Assembly: GCF_003003285.1 (NCBI RefSeq)
Contig: NZ_PVTP01000003.1
Coordinates: 186,001 to 250,000 of the forward strand
Source of the DNA: Yoonia maritima
GTDB taxonomy: Bacteria > Pseudomonadota > Alphaproteobacteria > Rhodobacterales > Rhodobacteraceae
Direction of reading: 5' to 3'
DNA: 64,000 nucleotides
The notes below the pieces were generated by a model that made no database searches, was not told the DNA's origin, and worked only from the letters and a program-made list of their open reading frames with translations. Made by a program: the position numbers and the translations under genes. Within the stretch, counting starts at the first letter, position 1. Each line of letters starts with the position of its first letter. Shown piece after piece: positions 1 through 10,395 of the stretch.

Positions 1-331
1 TGACGGTGACCTTGTTCTTTTTCAAAAGGTGCTTCACGCCGCCTTCCATCTGCTTGGCAACACCGCGCGAACGTTTGACGACAGCATCCAAATCATAGCC
101 AATGCCATCAGCCGACAGGCCAAACTCTTTGGCACGGTGCATAAGATGAAACACCTCAGACGAACGCAGCAGCGCTTTCGTTGGGATACAGCCCCAATTC
201 AGGCAGATACCGCCAAGGTTTTCACGCTCGATCACGGCGACGTTTAGGCCGAGTTGCGCGCCACGGATTGCAGCCACATAGCCACCCGGGCCAGCGCCGA
301 TTACGATCATGTCAAAGTTCTTCGCAGCCAT
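1..331 (-). CDS. lpdA: Dihydrolipoyl dehydrogenase, N-terminal part (runs off the window)
   Basis: E3 flavoprotein that reoxidises the dihydrolipoyl arm of 2-oxoacid dehydrogenase complexes with NAD. The reverse strand from an ATG at 331 opens with AAKNFDMIVIGAGPGGYVAA, the FAD-binding GxGxxG fold, followed about 25 residues later by GGICLNWGCIPTKALL, which holds the redox-active CX4C disulfide typical of the family. A GGAGG sits 6 bases before the ATG and fixes the start. Only about 110 residues are inside the window; the NAD-binding and dimerisation domains lie beyond base 1. Which complex it serves (pyruvate or 2-oxoglutarate) cannot be told from this fragment. Confidence 0.95.
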   Translation of the reverse strand, partial: MAAKNFDMIVIGAGPGGYVAAIRGAQLGLNVAVIERENLGGICLNWGCIPTKALLRSSEVFHLMHRAKEFGLSADGIGYDLDAVVKRSRGVAKQMEGGVKHLLKKNKVTV

Positions 332-434
332 GCGCTGATCCTCCAAATCTGAAATTAGTTGAACACTAAACTATTTCTCAGCGGACCTCTAGTGACCTTG
401 GGTCATAACAGGCATTTGATCTGCGCAACGGGGA

Positions 435-1016
435 CTAAGCGACGCTTTCTAGTTGTGCCTGATAGGCCGCGCGGTAGCCACCTGCATCCAAAAACTCTTG
501 CTCTGACACCGTAGTCTCACGACATAATGCTTTGTTTCTATATGGAAAACGCCCAAAGTCACGTATCACAGTGCGATGCGCGCAGGCGTGATCAATGTTA
601 CTTGCCCCGCTTTGCGGCATTTGGGAATGAAACAACCGGACCGCGCGATCTTGGTCACTTAAACATTCAGAATGCATGAGTGGCAGATAGAAAAACTGCC
701 GTGCGGGTTCGTCGATCTTCATATCCCAATTGCGGTCAATCGCCATTTTCGCCGCCGCGAGCGCGACACGGTCTGTTGCGAATGCCTTGCCTTCATCGCG
801 GAACATGTTGCGCGGGAACTGATCGGTCAGGATGATGTAAGCAAGCGTGCCGCTCGGGTAAGTCAGCCAAAGCCCACAAGCACCTGCATCCGCCTCTTCC
901 CAGGTTTCTAGAAATCGTTCACGTATGAGCGCGTCAAACGCCGGATCCGATTTATACCAATCCGCAGGTGTGCACTCATCCAACCAAAACGCCAACACCT
1001 CTTCAGGGGTTACCAT
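435..1016 (-). CDS. DUF924 family protein
   Basis: A 193-residue soluble protein of the DUF924 family, whose biochemical role is not established. It begins MVTPEEVLAFWLDE and contains the family block TDQFPRNMFRD near residue 65 and FFYLPLMHSE near residue 110, both typical. An upstream in-frame start at 1094 exists, but the start at 1016 is preceded by GAGGAG at good spacing and matches where the family begins, so I chose it. It lies upstream of lpdA on the same strand, separated by about 100 bases. No signal peptide or membrane segment is visible. Confidence 0.85.
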   Translation of the reverse strand: MVTPEEVLAFWLDECTPADWYKSDPAFDALIRERFLETWEEADAGACGLWLTYPSGTLAYIILTDQFPRNMFRDEGKAFATDRVALAAAKMAIDRNWDMKIDEPARQFFYLPLMHSECLSDQDRAVRLFHSQMPQSGASNIDHACAHRTVIRDFGRFPYRNKALCRETTVSEQEFLDAGGYRAAYQAQLESVA

Positions 1017-1149
1017 GGCTCCACTCCTCAACCAACATGTCGCTGGGTCAAGCCAAGCAGACAAGTGACGATCTGACAAGATGTTACAGACCACTATTGG
1101 TCACATGATCTTTCAGCATGTCACCAACAGTGTCGTTCTGGCATCAGAA

Positions 1150-2415
1150 TTAGGCTGGCTCGATGGCCTCATCCTCTTCGCCAGCCTCGATATAGACCTC
1201 TTGCGCCACTTCTGCGACGATGGGCGTTGAAGCCGCTGAAACCGGCGCATAAGGCACGACCTCCATATCAAGATCAGCACGAGGACGCTGTGTCATCCGG
1301 TATAAACCGTAGGCCCCAATCGCGAGCATGAGCACCGCAGTGAACAGCCAATACCCGCTGTTTCCGATCACATCCATCATCCGGCCAACGATCAGCGGGC
1401 CCGCAATTGCGCCTACCCCGTTCACGAACAAGAAACCTCCTGAACCGGCTGCCATGTCTTCTTTGTCGAGGTAATCGTTCGCATAGGCCAACAGCAGCGC
1501 ATACAGCGGGTTTGACATCCCACCGACAACAGCGCCGCTAAATACGATGACCGCAAAATTATCAGTGATGAAGTATGCAACAAGCGACCCAGCGCCACCA
1601 ATGAATGCAAGCCCAATGATCAGGAAACGGCGATCCATGCGATCAGACAGCCAACCGATGGGATACTGAAGGACCAGTGCACCGACATAGATCGCGGATA
1701 CAAAGAAAGAGATTTCACCAACAGTCAGCCCCACCCGGTTGCCATAGACAGCGGACATGCCGAACTGGGCTGCAAATACGCCACCCAGCATAAACATCCC
1801 GAAACACGCCAGCGGAGAAGCGGCGATCAGGTCTTTGATTTTCATACGTTTTGTTGTTTCAAACGCTGGCATTGGACGCGCAGACAACAAAACCGGCGCA
1901 AACGCCAAGGACACCATCACTGATGGGATGATAAATAGCGTATAGCCGGAAACGTCACCGCGGCTGACGATCCACTGTGCAAAGACGATCCCTGCCATTT
2001 GAACGATCATATAGACGGACAGCGCCTTGCCACGGTTTTCGTTGGTCGCCGCGTTATTCAGCCAGCTTTCTGCTGTGATATACACACCGCAAAAACAGAA
2101 CCCGATGATAACCCGGCCAATCGTCCAGGCCCACGGCTCTAGCAGGACGGGGTAACAGATCAAAACAGCCGAGATCAAAGACCCCATCGCGGCAAACACC
2201 CGAACATGCCCGACACGGCGGATCAATTCTGGCGTGTAGCGTGACGAAAACAAAAAGCCGACAAAATAGGCAGACATAACAATGGACAGTGCAAGCGTAC
2301 TGAACCCTTCTTGGTCACCACGCAGACCTAGCAAGGTCCCCTGAAGGCCGTTTCCGACCATCAGCATAAACATCCCTACGAACAAGGCCCATGAGCCAGT
2401 AAAAACCTGTAACAT
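1150..2415 (-). CDS. MFS transporter, YcaD-like
   Basis: A 421-residue major facilitator permease with about 12 hydrophobic segments. The N-terminal half has the family pattern with an ESWLNN stretch after TM4 (residues about 115-120), characteristic of YcaD-type MFS proteins. A loop motif GWLSDRMDRR (near residue 255) is the MFS motif-A repeat of the second half. The C-terminus carries a long acidic soluble tail. The substrate cannot be read from sequence. The gene stands alone between DUF924 and queA; AAGGGG lies upstream of the start. Confidence 0.85.
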   Translation of the reverse strand: MLQVFTGSWALFVGMFMLMVGNGLQGTLLGLRGDQEGFSTLALSIVMSAYFVGFLFSSRYTPELIRRVGHVRVFAAMGSLISAVLICYPVLLEPWAWTIGRVIIGFCFCGVYITAESWLNNAATNENRGKALSVYMIVQMAGIVFAQWIVSRGDVSGYTLFIIPSVMVSLAFAPVLLSARPMPAFETTKRMKIKDLIAASPLACFGMFMLGGVFAAQFGMSAVYGNRVGLTVGEISFFVSAIYVGALVLQYPIGWLSDRMDRRFLIIGLAFIGGAGSLVAYFITDNFAVIVFSGAVVGGMSNPLYALLLAYANDYLDKEDMAAGSGGFLFVNGVGAIAGPLIVGRMMDVIGNSGYWLFTAVLMLAIGAYGLYRMTQRPRADLDMEVVPYAPVSAASTPIVAEVAQEVYIEAGEEDEAIEPA

Positions 2416-2511
2416 CGTGCGCCCCTTCGTGTGTTGGCAGATCGCTCCTATGGATGATTCTGATCCAAGTTCATCACACGAAAACGACGCTGTCTTGCTT
2501 GTTCGCGTCGC

Positions 2512-3567
2512 TTAAGGTTTTGTTGGCAACAACAGTGATGCATCGCCGTAACTAAAGAATCGATAACCCGTTCCAATTGCATGAGAATAGATGTCTTTGA
2601 CGCGTTGGACGCCCATGAGTGCGGACACCAACATCATCAGCGTTGACTTGGGTAAATGGAAATTTGTCATCAACCCGTCAGTCACCTGAAACTGGAACCC
2701 CGGCGTAATGAAAATATCGGTTGGCCCCACCCACGGCTTCAACGTACCTGACTTTGCCGCCGTTTCGATCAATCGCAACGCCGTCGTACCAACAGGAATA
2801 ATGCGCCCGCCTGCGGCCTTGGTGGCATTGATCTCGTCAACAGCCTGTTCCGTGACCTCACCCCATTCGGAATGCATTTTATGATCACGTACATCATCAA
2901 CTTTCACCGGTAGGAATGTCCCTGCTCCAACATGCAAAGTGACGTGGGTAAATTCCACACCGCGCGCCCTAAGCGCATCCAGCAACGGCCCATCGAAATG
3001 CAGCGATGCAGTTGGTGCAGCCACAGCACCTGCATTACGTGCCCAATATGTTTGGTAGTCTTCTTTATCCGCTTCATCAGCTGGCCGTTTAGCCGCGATA
3101 TATGGTGGTAAGGGCATCGCCCCCACATCAGCCAAGGCGGCATCAAAATTGTCGCCCGTCAGGTTGAATTGTAAAAACGCCTGTCCGTCTGCACGTCCCG
3201 TCACAGTCGCGGATAACACTTCCGAAAACACGATTGTTTCACCGTCACGAATTTTGCGCAACGGCTTTACCAACGCTGCCCAATCTCCTGATGAGCGCGG
3301 CTCAAGCAAGGTGACTTCGATCTTAGAGCTGGTTAAACCATGCTCTCCGTCGCGAAAACGCTGGCCCGTCAGACGCGCGGGGATAACCTTAGTGTCATTC
3401 AAAACAAGCCGATCGCCCAGTTTTAGAATGTCTACCAAATCCGAAACGACGCGATCTGCGACCCCGTCTCTATCCGCGAGCAACAGCTTGGCTGAACTCC
3501 GTGGCCGCGCGGGCCGTGTCGCGATCAATTCCTCGGGCAGCTCAAAATCAAAGTCACTTAGCTTCAT
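2512..3567 (-). CDS. queA: tRNA preQ1(34) S-adenosylmethionine ribosyltransferase-isomerase
   Basis: QueA adds the ribosyl moiety of S-adenosylmethionine to preQ1 at tRNA position 34, giving epoxyqueuosine. The 351-residue protein shows family signatures: [13 protein letters not shown] at the N-terminus, [31 protein letters not shown], and [16 protein letters not shown] near the C-terminus. The ATG at 3567 shares one base with the TGA of the upstream YhdP-like gene (TGATG), so translation is probably coupled; a TTG one codon earlier is less likely. tgt, which inserts preQ1 in the same pathway, is also in this window at 42.9-44.0 kb. Confidence 0.97.
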   Translation of the reverse strand: MKLSDFDFELPEELIATRPARPRSSAKLLLADRDGVADRVVSDLVDILKLGDRLVLNDTKVIPARLTGQRFRDGEHGLTSSKIEVTLLEPRSSGDWAALVKPLRKIRDGETIVFSEVLSATVTGRADGQAFLQFNLTGDNFDAALADVGAMPLPPYIAAKRPADEADKEDYQTYWARNAGAVAAPTASLHFDGPLLDALRARGVEFTHVTLHVGAGTFLPVKVDDVRDHKMHSEWGEVTEQAVDEINATKAAGGRIIPVGTTALRLIETAAKSGTLKPWVGPTDIFITPGFQFQVTDGLMTNFHLPKSTLMMLVSALMGVQRVKDIYSHAIGTGYRFFSYGDASLLLPTKP

Positions 3568-6500
3568 CAATTCGTTTCCGGTGGCGCACGGCGAAAGATT
3601 TCCCGGAATATGCCCGGTGTCAGTGCCGATAATGGGTTTACGCTGACCCGAGGGGCATCTGATGTGCCGCCGATATTAAAGTTAAACCCGATCAGCCCTT
3701 CTCCCTTGCGGGTTAAAAAAGAACCAATGCTGTTCACCAAATAGAACGGAGACACAACGCCCTGCAGATCAATCTGTTTGCTGGCCAGCGTGTAGATGCC
3801 ATCAATCGAAATGCCAAGTCCCGGACCAACGGCACTGGCCTCTGACACGATGACTTGCTGAGGCGTCAGCCGGAACTTTGCGTCCACATCGTCAAACCGA
3901 AGCCCCTGCCCATCCAATTGCTGCAACAAGCCAACCACGCTGATAGCATCCAAAAGCGCAGCAATCGTTGGCGCATCACGTACGCGCAGATCACTGACCG
4001 AAAGCGTACCATCAAAGGTACCTTCGACACCAGCAGGCAGCAGGATCAGCGTCACGTCACCACCGCTAGCGTTATCCATGAAACCTGCCGCGCGAATGAC
4101 AGCCCCCGCATCATTACTGCTTAAGCGGACAGCCGACCTGCCGTTCCTTGGCGCAACGACACCTTCGACAGGTGCCACGCCATTCAGTTGCCCACGAAAC
4201 TGTCCCGAAAAACCGCCAGTGCCATTAAAGTTCCCGCTAAAGGCCGTGAGCGCAATACCCTCGGTGATTTGCAATCGATCAAGGGCGATCTGCATTGGCC
4301 CACCTTCGCCTGTGCTTGCCCCAAAACTAGCACGGCGTAGATCCAAACGACCACCATTGATCACAACTCCAACTGGCTGGCCTTGCCCGCGCCCTTGCAG
4401 TGTAATCGGCGCATCTAACCAATTCCCGATTTCAAGCCGCGTAAATCGTGCCGTATCAAGACCACCATCGGCAGACAGCCGTATCTGACCTTCGGCAGTC
4501 AATCCAGCACCGCTTACCTGCAACCGATCGACTGACGGAACCGCACCCAGCGTGCCTGATATGCGTAAATTTCCGTCTTGGTCTGCAGGCTTCACCCAGC
4601 CAACGGCCGGAATTGCAACGCGCAAACCACGCAGGTTTGAAACAAGCGAAAATGCAGGCGACCGCCCCTTCGTCAGATCAAGTGTCAGATCCCCGCGCCC
4701 GTTACCGCTGATTGTCCCCGGCGGCAGCCCAATATTAAATTCGTCCATAAACACCTGAGAAAGCGCAACGCGTGCCGAAACCTGACTGCGACCGGCATGT
4801 TCAACCCCAAACCGCTGGGTCCAAGCGCCATCCGCAGCCACGCCCCCCAAACGCACAGGACCGCTAATTGTCAGCCCTTCATTGCTGACCGCAACCTCAA
4901 GCTGAGCCGCAGCGAAGCGACGACCGGGTATCAGCACATCACTACGCACGCCCCGCAGGTCTGCACGAACATCAAGCCCAAGTTCATCTAACGTCAATCC
5001 ACGTCGTAATGGGAAAGTAATTTGCCCGCCAACTTCTGCCCGCCCATCGGCGAGGGTAACTGGCTTTCCGGCTTTATCCAGAAACGTAAACGGTTCTTCG
5101 TTCAGGACCGACAGGACAGAGGTCACAGAACCGTCCAACGCCAAGTCGACGACACCGTTACTTGGCTTTTCGCGGGTATCAAGAATGGTAAAAGTTGTAC
5201 CCGTTACGTCAATTGAACCGCCTTGGGCTGGCACGACAGTGCCCTTGTCTAAGGTCACAACAAAACGGTGGTCAATGATAGATGCGACGCCAGCGCCCCC
5301 GTTAATTAACGGCATTTGACGCAAGAAACGAATATCTGCATCTTCGAACTCAAACCCTAGTGCAACATCGCGGGGTCGCCCCGGTGCGACACGAATGCCC
5401 ACATTCCCGTTGATCACATGGCCTTGCGAAAGGTTCTGTGAAATCCAATTTCGGGTACGCGGCTTAACAGTTGGCGGCCAAAACGCCAGCAGCTGATCTG
5501 GGGAAATTTCATTGATGCTACTGTCAAACGTGCCAATCCAACCATCATCTGCGGCGGTCAGGCTCCCGCTTGAAAGCACTTGTAACCCGTCGTTACTGGC
5601 CACCATCTGTCCAATTTCAATCCGAAACGGATCAAACCGCAACCGAAGATCAACAGATGCCGCTTCAACAGTCGGCGTCACGTCATAAAGCCCTAGCGGG
5701 TTCAGCGCGACGTCCCGAAAATGAAACTGTCCCAAAAGCGCATGCGGCAGCCCATCGATAATTTCACGCAGATACGCATCTCCGTTCGCACGTAAACTGC
5801 CCCACTCAGTTTCCAACGCGATGTCTGTGAAAGAAATTTTATCGTGTACGGGATCGTAGGTAAGATACGCCTTAGCGGATTCAAACTGTACTGGCTGCGT
5901 CGCTTCATTTGGCTGCAACGCACCTTGACCAATTTCCAGTGTCGCGCTCAGCGGGCCAAGCGCACCGTTTTCGTCCAATTCAGTCCGCAATGCCGCTGAA
6001 ATCGGGGCTTCGACATCGCGCAACCAAGTTAACGCGGGCGATTGCGCCGCAATGTCGCTTGTTATGGCGTCGTCAATATTCACGGCAAACTGTGCAGCAC
6101 GGCTTCCGCGTGGGCTACTGTAAGAAAGTGTAACGGTCGTGACCTCTGCACGGCCAGACAATAAGCTAAGATTCCCACGCAACGCGGTTTCACCATTGCG
6201 TAAATCCAACGCAAGCGTACCGCCATCCACGACCCAACTGCGCCGCGCACGCGCATCATCAAAGTTTACAATCAATCCTTCTGCACGCACAGTTTCCAAT
6301 GCTTCCAACTGCGGGCGTTCAAACACCTGATCAAGTTGGTCTAAAAGCTCGGGAATAGATCGCGCCTGACTGACCTCTGCGGCATCCGATGCCAAGGCAA
6401 CAGCGACAGTCCCATCGCGCGCGCGGCGCAGATTAATCTGCGCACCAATAAGACGAATTTCTTGCATCATGACCTCGTGACGCAGGATCAACCCACGCGG

Positions 6501-6857
6501 AGACATCATACCTTCGACAACAGGAACACGGGTCAACATCACGCCATCGCGGTCGAACAAACGTGTATCAACCAGCCGCACATGTGGATGTAGGTCACGA
6601 CCGATACGCGCGGTAATTGTTCCAAAATCTAATTGCGCACCGTCCAACACTTCGGACGCACGCGCTTCAATCTGTTCAACGATCCAAGACGGCGCAGTGA
6701 TTTCGCGATTGATCATCATCACCGCAGCAACACCAGCAAAAATCACCGGAGCAAGACAAATCACAAAAAGCGCACGCAAACAAAAAAACCACCGCCCCCA
6801 ACGCCTGCACGGTTTACCTGTCGGTTCGGTCTGTGTTTGTTCGTCGGTTTCGTCCAC
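3567..6857 (-). CDS. AsmA/YhdP-like giant envelope protein (DUF3971/AsmA C-terminal)
   Basis: A 1096-residue protein with one N-terminal membrane helix (about residues 25-50) after a basic stretch, then a very long beta-rich periplasmic part. This is the architecture of the AsmA-like/YhdP group, linked in enterobacteria to phospholipid transport between inner and outer membranes. The C-terminal part, with [25 protein letters not shown] and a [12 protein letters not shown] block, matches the AsmA-like C-terminal domain. The start is ambiguous: GTG at 6863 or GTG at 6857; GGAG spaced 5 bases from the second favours 6857. It runs directly into queA and is divergent from bcp. The exact function here is inferred from architecture only. 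Confidence 0.8.
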   Translation of the reverse strand: MDETDEQTQTEPTGKPCRRWGRWFFCLRALFVICLAPVIFAGVAAVMMINREITAPSWIVEQIEARASEVLDGAQLDFGTITARIGRDLHPHVRLVDTRLFDRDGVMLTRVPVVEGMMSPRGLILRHEVMMQEIRLIGAQINLRRARDGTVAVALASDAAEVSQARSIPELLDQLDQVFERPQLEALETVRAEGLIVNFDDARARRSWVVDGGTLALDLRNGETALRGNLSLLSGRAEVTTVTLSYSSPRGSRAAQFAVNIDDAITSDIAAQSPALTWLRDVEAPISAALRTELDENGALGPLSATLEIGQGALQPNEATQPVQFESAKAYLTYDPVHDKISFTDIALETEWGSLRANGDAYLREIIDGLPHALLGQFHFRDVALNPLGLYDVTPTVEAASVDLRLRFDPFRIEIGQMVASNDGLQVLSSGSLTAADDGWIGTFDSSINEISPDQLLAFWPPTVKPRTRNWISQNLSQGHVINGNVGIRVAPGRPRDVALGFEFEDADIRFLRQMPLINGGAGVASIIDHRFVVTLDKGTVVPAQGGSIDVTGTTFTILDTREKPSNGVVDLALDGSVTSVLSVLNEEPFTFLDKAGKPVTLADGRAEVGGQITFPLRRGLTLDELGLDVRADLRGVRSDVLIPGRRFAAAQLEVAVSNEGLTISGPVRLGGVAADGAWTQRFGVEHAGRSQVSARVALSQVFMDEFNIGLPPGTISGNGRGDLTLDLTKGRSPAFSLVSNLRGLRVAIPAVGWVKPADQDGNLRISGTLGAVPSVDRLQVSGAGLTAEGQIRLSADGGLDTARFTRLEIGNWLDAPITLQGRGQGQPVGVVINGGRLDLRRASFGASTGEGGPMQIALDRLQITEGIALTAFSGNFNGTGGFSGQFRGQLNGVAPVEGVVAPRNGRSAVRLSSNDAGAVIRAAGFMDNASGGDVTLILLPAGVEGTFDGTLSVSDLRVRDAPTIAALLDAISVVGLLQQLDGQGLRFDDVDAKFRLTPQQVIVSEASAVGPGLGISIDGIYTLASKQIDLQGVVSPFYLVNSIGSFLTRKGEGLIGFNFNIGGTSDAPRVSVNPLSALTPGIFREIFRRAPPETN

Positions 6858-6941
6858 GATCACTCCGCTTTAGGGTCATTGGCCCTTTATCTTTGCTTGT
6901 GCCGAGTTAAAACAAAAGCACAACGTACAAAAGGACGCACC

Positions 6942-7409
6942 ATGACCCTTCTTTCTGTCGGCGACAAAGCACCGGACATCACCCTGCCCCGAGACGGCGG
7001 CGAAATTGTGAATTTGGCGGATTTCGCAGGCAAAAATGTGGTTGTCTACTTTTACCCCCGCGACAGCACGCCCGGCTGCACCAAAGAAGCCATCGGCTTC
7101 ACAGAAAACGTTGCGGATTTCGATGCGCTGAACACCGTTATCCTTGGTGTTTCCAAAGATTCGATCAAAAAGCACGATAATTTTGTCGCCAAACAAAACC
7201 TAAAAATCGCGCTCTTGTCCGACGAAGACGGCGATGTCTGCGAACGCTATGGCATCTGGGTCGAGAAAAAGATGTATGGCAAAACATTCATGGGCATCGA
7301 ACGCGCGACGTACCTTATTAATGCTGATGGTAACATCGCACAGGTGTGGCGCAAAGTACGTGTTCCCGGCCACGTCGAAGACGTCCTACAAGCGGTACGC
7401 GATCTATGA
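6942..7409 (+). CDS. bcp: Thioredoxin-dependent thiol peroxidase (Bcp-type peroxiredoxin)
   Basis: A 155-residue peroxiredoxin that reduces hydrogen and organic peroxides with thioredoxin. The catalytic block YFYPRDSTPGCTKEA carries the peroxidatic cysteine in the TPGC context. The usual second BCP cysteine four or five residues later is absent here (the sequence continues TKEAIGF), so it looks like a one-cysteine or atypical-resolving form. The start ATG 6942 follows AAGGA with 6-7 bases. Its TGA overlaps the ATG of the next gene (ATGA), so it is coupled with the DUF455 ferritin-like gene. Confidence 0.93.
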   Translation: MTLLSVGDKAPDITLPRDGGEIVNLADFAGKNVVVYFYPRDSTPGCTKEAIGFTENVADFDALNTVILGVSKDSIKKHDNFVAKQNLKIALLSDEDGDVCERYGIWVEKKMYGKTFMGIERATYLINADGNIAQVWRKVRVPGHVEDVLQAVRDL

Positions 7410-8218
7410 CACTTTCGGAAATGGCTGTCGCAGTACTAAACACTGCGAACGGTCGCGCAAAAGCTGCCCTATCACGCGAATACGCCGCCCAGTGGCGCGC
7501 GGCGCGCGCAAACGGCACACCACCAGAAATCGGTCATGCGAAACCACCGCTACGCGCAGCAAGACCCGAAAAGCCAGAACTGTTGGACCCGCGCGATGTG
7601 CCACACCGCAAACCCGGCACTGAAGAAGGACGGATCGCGCTTTTGCATGCGGTTGCGCATATCGAACTAAACGCGATTGATTTGCACTGGGACATCATCC
7701 CTCGTTTTGCACATATCCAACTACCACTTGGCTATTACGATGATTGGGTGAAATCCGCCGATGAGGAATCAAAACACTTTAACCTGATGTGTGATTGCCT
7801 TGAGGAGTTGGGCAGCCACTATGGTGCTTTGCCCGCACATGCAGGGATGTGGCGTGCAGCCGAAGATACCGTCGATGATCTGATGGGGCGGCTGGCTGTT
7901 GTCCCCATGGTCCTAGAGGCGCGCGGGCTAGACGTGACACCCGGCATGATCAATATCTTTAAACAGGCGAAAAATAAATCAGCCGTTGCGGCGCTTGAAA
8001 CCATCTACGCAGAAGAAGTGCATCACGTGTCTTACGGGGCGAAATGGTTCAATTTTTTGTGTGGGCGTCATGATCTCGACCCGACTGGGGTGTTTCATGA
8101 ACTTGTGCGCAAGTATTTTCATTCTTCATTGAAACCGCCTTTCAACGAAGAAAAGCGCGCTGAAGCAGGGATTCCGCCCGATTTCTATTGGCCATTGACC
8201 GAACAGCACAAGAAATAG
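7406..8218 (+). CDS. DUF455 ferritin-like protein
   Basis: A 270-residue protein of the DUF455 family, predicted to form a ferritin-like four-helix bundle. Potential metal ligands are visible in helix context: HAVAHIELNAID, ADEESKHF and YAEEVHHVSYG, the E/H pattern expected for a di-iron site. The start is the ATG inside ATGA overlapping the bcp stop; the longer upstream frame is the bcp shadow. Coupling to a peroxiredoxin suggests a link to iron or oxidative metabolism, which is inference. Some tRNA-hydroxylase-like proteins share this fold, so the substrate is unknown. Confidence 0.82.
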   Translation: MTLSEMAVAVLNTANGRAKAALSREYAAQWRAARANGTPPEIGHAKPPLRAARPEKPELLDPRDVPHRKPGTEEGRIALLHAVAHIELNAIDLHWDIIPRFAHIQLPLGYYDDWVKSADEESKHFNLMCDCLEELGSHYGALPAHAGMWRAAEDTVDDLMGRLAVVPMVLEARGLDVTPGMINIFKQAKNKSAVAALETIYAEEVHHVSYGAKWFNFLCGRHDLDPTGVFHELVRKYFHSSLKPPFNEEKRAEAGIPPDFYWPLTEQHKK

Positions 8219-8377
8219 ACCAAACACGGCGGCGCTTCGCGCAATCACAACCAGTGGTGGCGTGTTCCCGCAGGCATTGCGCAAATTTCTTGCAGCGCGG
8301 CGTTTGCCTGCTTACAGACGTATGCAACGCTGGTGTGGGGACCAGCAAATATCAATGGGACGACACAGGACCTCATC

Positions 8378-9685
8378 GTGCGATCACGCCTGACAAAAAA
8401 CATTCATACCGTTTTGGAACGCTGGTTCCCAGAACGCCGCCTTTTCCTGAGATCAGATTCAGAAACAAGGTTCATTCGGCTAAAGTCGGAAACACAGCTC
8501 ATCGCTTGGATTGGCTGTACGGTTGTTGTGGCATGGACGATCGTCGCCACGGCAATCTTGCTGATGGATAGTATTGGTGCCGGAAATTTCCGCGCCCAAG
8601 CACAACGCGATCAGATGACTTATGAACAGCGCCTAAATGCACTTTCGTCAGAACGTGACACGCGCGCTCAAGAAGCTGCTGCTGCGCAAGAACGCTTTAA
8701 CTCAGCGTTGCGTCAGATTTCGATCATGCAATCGGAATTGCTCGCCACCGAGGAAAAGCGACGCGAGTTGGAAACGGGGCTGGATGTGGTGCAATCCACG
8801 TTGCGCGATACAATGAAAGCCCGCGAAGAAGCCCGCGCACAAGTCGCGACATTGACCGAAGAAGTTGATCCGGACGCGGTTGCCGCTATCAGCGAAGAAG
8901 CGGTCGGCACAGTTGATTTGCTTGCCAATGCCTTGGCCGAAACTGCCGCCGAACGTGACTTGATCGCCGCTGATGCCGAATTCGCAATCAGCCATGCTCA
9001 AGAGGTCGAACTTGAACTGCGTCTTCTTCAAGAACGCAACGACCAGATCTTCCGCCAACTCGAAGAAGCTATGTTGGTGTCCGTCGAGCCACTTGATGAT
9101 ATGTTCCGCGCAGCAGGCATGAACCCCGAAAGCATGATTGATCAAGTGCGTCGCGGATATTCAGGCCAAGGTGGCCCCCTTACACCGATCCAGTTTTCGA
9201 CGCGCGGCGGTCAACCTGATCCCGACGCACTGCGTGCAAATGCAATCTTGTCGTCGATGGACCGTATAAACCTTTACCGCATTGCCGCCGAAAAGGCGCC
9301 ATTCGATATCCCGGTGAAGGCCAACTTCCGCTTTACGTCCGGCTTTGGCCAGCGCTGGGGACGCCTACATGCCGGTACAGATTTTGCGGGCCCAATCGGC
9401 ACCCCCATCTACGCCACTGCTGATGGCCGCGTCGTACACGCAGGATGGTCGAGCGGGTATGGAAGGCTCATTAAAATCCAACATGATTTTGGTATTGAGA
9501 CAAGATACGCACACTTAAGTGCAATGAACGTGACCGTCGGGCAAAGAGTCTCGCGCGGAGAACGAATTGGTGATATGGGCAACTCAGGTCGTTCGACTGG
9601 CCCACACCTTCACTACGAGGTTCGCGTCGGAGGCGAGCCCGTTAACCCCATGATCTATATAAGAGCTGGACAAGATGTTTTCTAA
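8378..9685 (+). CDS. M23 family metallopeptidase with N-terminal DUF5930-type region
   Basis: A 435-residue inner-membrane-anchored peptidoglycan peptidase. After a conserved basic N-terminus (LERWFPERRLFLRSD) comes one TM helix (about residues 50-70), a long coiled coil of roughly 150 residues rich in E, A, R and Q, then a C-terminal M23 (LytM) domain. The zinc ligands are seen in GRLHAGTDFAGPIG (HxxxD) and GPHLHYEVR (HxH). GTG 8378 is chosen because AGGA lies 7 bases before it and the family begins at this point; a longer frame opens at 8333. The gene overlaps the bactofilin ATG by 11 bases, so the two are almost surely co-translated. Confidence 0.9.
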   Translation: MRSRLTKNIHTVLERWFPERRLFLRSDSETRFIRLKSETQLIAWIGCTVVVAWTIVATAILLMDSIGAGNFRAQAQRDQMTYEQRLNALSSERDTRAQEAAAAQERFNSALRQISIMQSELLATEEKRRELETGLDVVQSTLRDTMKAREEARAQVATLTEEVDPDAVAAISEEAVGTVDLLANALAETAAERDLIAADAEFAISHAQEVELELRLLQERNDQIFRQLEEAMLVSVEPLDDMFRAAGMNPESMIDQVRRGYSGQGGPLTPIQFSTRGGQPDPDALRANAILSSMDRINLYRIAAEKAPFDIPVKANFRFTSGFGQRWGRLHAGTDFAGPIGTPIYATADGRVVHAGWSSGYGRLIKIQHDFGIETRYAHLSAMNVTVGQRVSRGERIGDMGNSGRSTGPHLHYEVRVGGEPVNPMIYIRAGQDVF

Positions 9686-10175
9686 ATCCAAAATCAATGA
9701 ACCGGGGCCCAAGTCGGCCGACACCGAAACACCCAAAGCCGCTGACGCGACAAAAACCGCTGCGTCAGGTTCGGACTTCAAGGCAGCTCCTCCTAAGGCA
9801 AAGCCAGCAGCATCGATGCTGTCCTCTGACTTGCTGATCACTGGTAACCTAAAAACCAGCGGCGACATCCAAGTCGAAGGTCAAGTAGAAGGCGACATTC
9901 GTGCGCACCTGCTGACAGTCGGCGAAGGCGCTACGATCAAGGGTGAAGTTGTTGCAGACGACGTGGTCGTAAACGGCCGCGTTGTTGGTCGTGTGCGAGG
10001 CCTAAAAGTGCGCCTGACATCGACTGCACGCGTCGAAGGCGACATCATTCACAAGACCATCGCGATAGAGAGCGGCGCCCATTTTGAAGGCTCTGTTCAG
10101 CGTCAGGATGATCCGCTTTCAACCGGCTCAAAAAAGATGCCAACAGCCGCCGCAGCGGACAGCGCTAAGTCCTAA
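9675..10175 (+). CDS. Bactofilin (polymer-forming cytoskeletal protein)
   Basis: A 166-residue bactofilin: a Pro/Ala/Lys-rich disordered N-terminal tail (about 45 residues), a central right-handed beta-helix core of G-D/E-V repeats (for example GNLKTSGDIQVEGQVEGDI and later repeats), and a disordered C-terminal tail. Bactofilins self-assemble into filaments at the membrane and localise cell-wall enzymes; pairing with an adjacent M23 peptidase is known in other alphaproteobacteria. Here the 11-base overlap with the M23 gene supports a physical or functional pair. A strong intrinsic terminator follows directly. Confidence 0.92.
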   Translation: MFSKSKINEPGPKSADTETPKAADATKTAASGSDFKAAPPKAKPAASMLSSDLLITGNLKTSGDIQVEGQVEGDIRAHLLTVGEGATIKGEVVADDVVVNGRVVGRVRGLKVRLTSTARVEGDIIHKTIAIESGAHFEGSVQRQDDPLSTGSKKMPTAAAADSAKS

Positions 10176-10198
10176 TTATTAGGCATTAGCAGATACTC

Positions 10199-10226
10199 AA
10201 AGGGCGCCCCATTGGGCGCCTTTTCT
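10199..10226 (+). terminator. Intrinsic terminator after bactofilin
   Basis: GGCGCCC, a CATT loop and GGGCGCC form a perfect 7-bp GC stem (10203-10220). It is extended by A-T pairs on both sides and followed by TTTTCTT. It sits 24 bases after the bactofilin stop. Confidence 0.9.
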
Positions 10227-10395
10227 TATTTGACGACAAAGCGCTTAACTCTTCAAAATAAAGCGTAATTGCCAGAAAAATGCCGCGAACCGGTCTGATT
10301 TCAGCCGCTTGTTTCAACGATCTCTTAGGTTGTTCCAGAGTATCTTTGATTAACTAGTCAATAAAAATTAAGACCAGTCACATATGGAGAAACCA

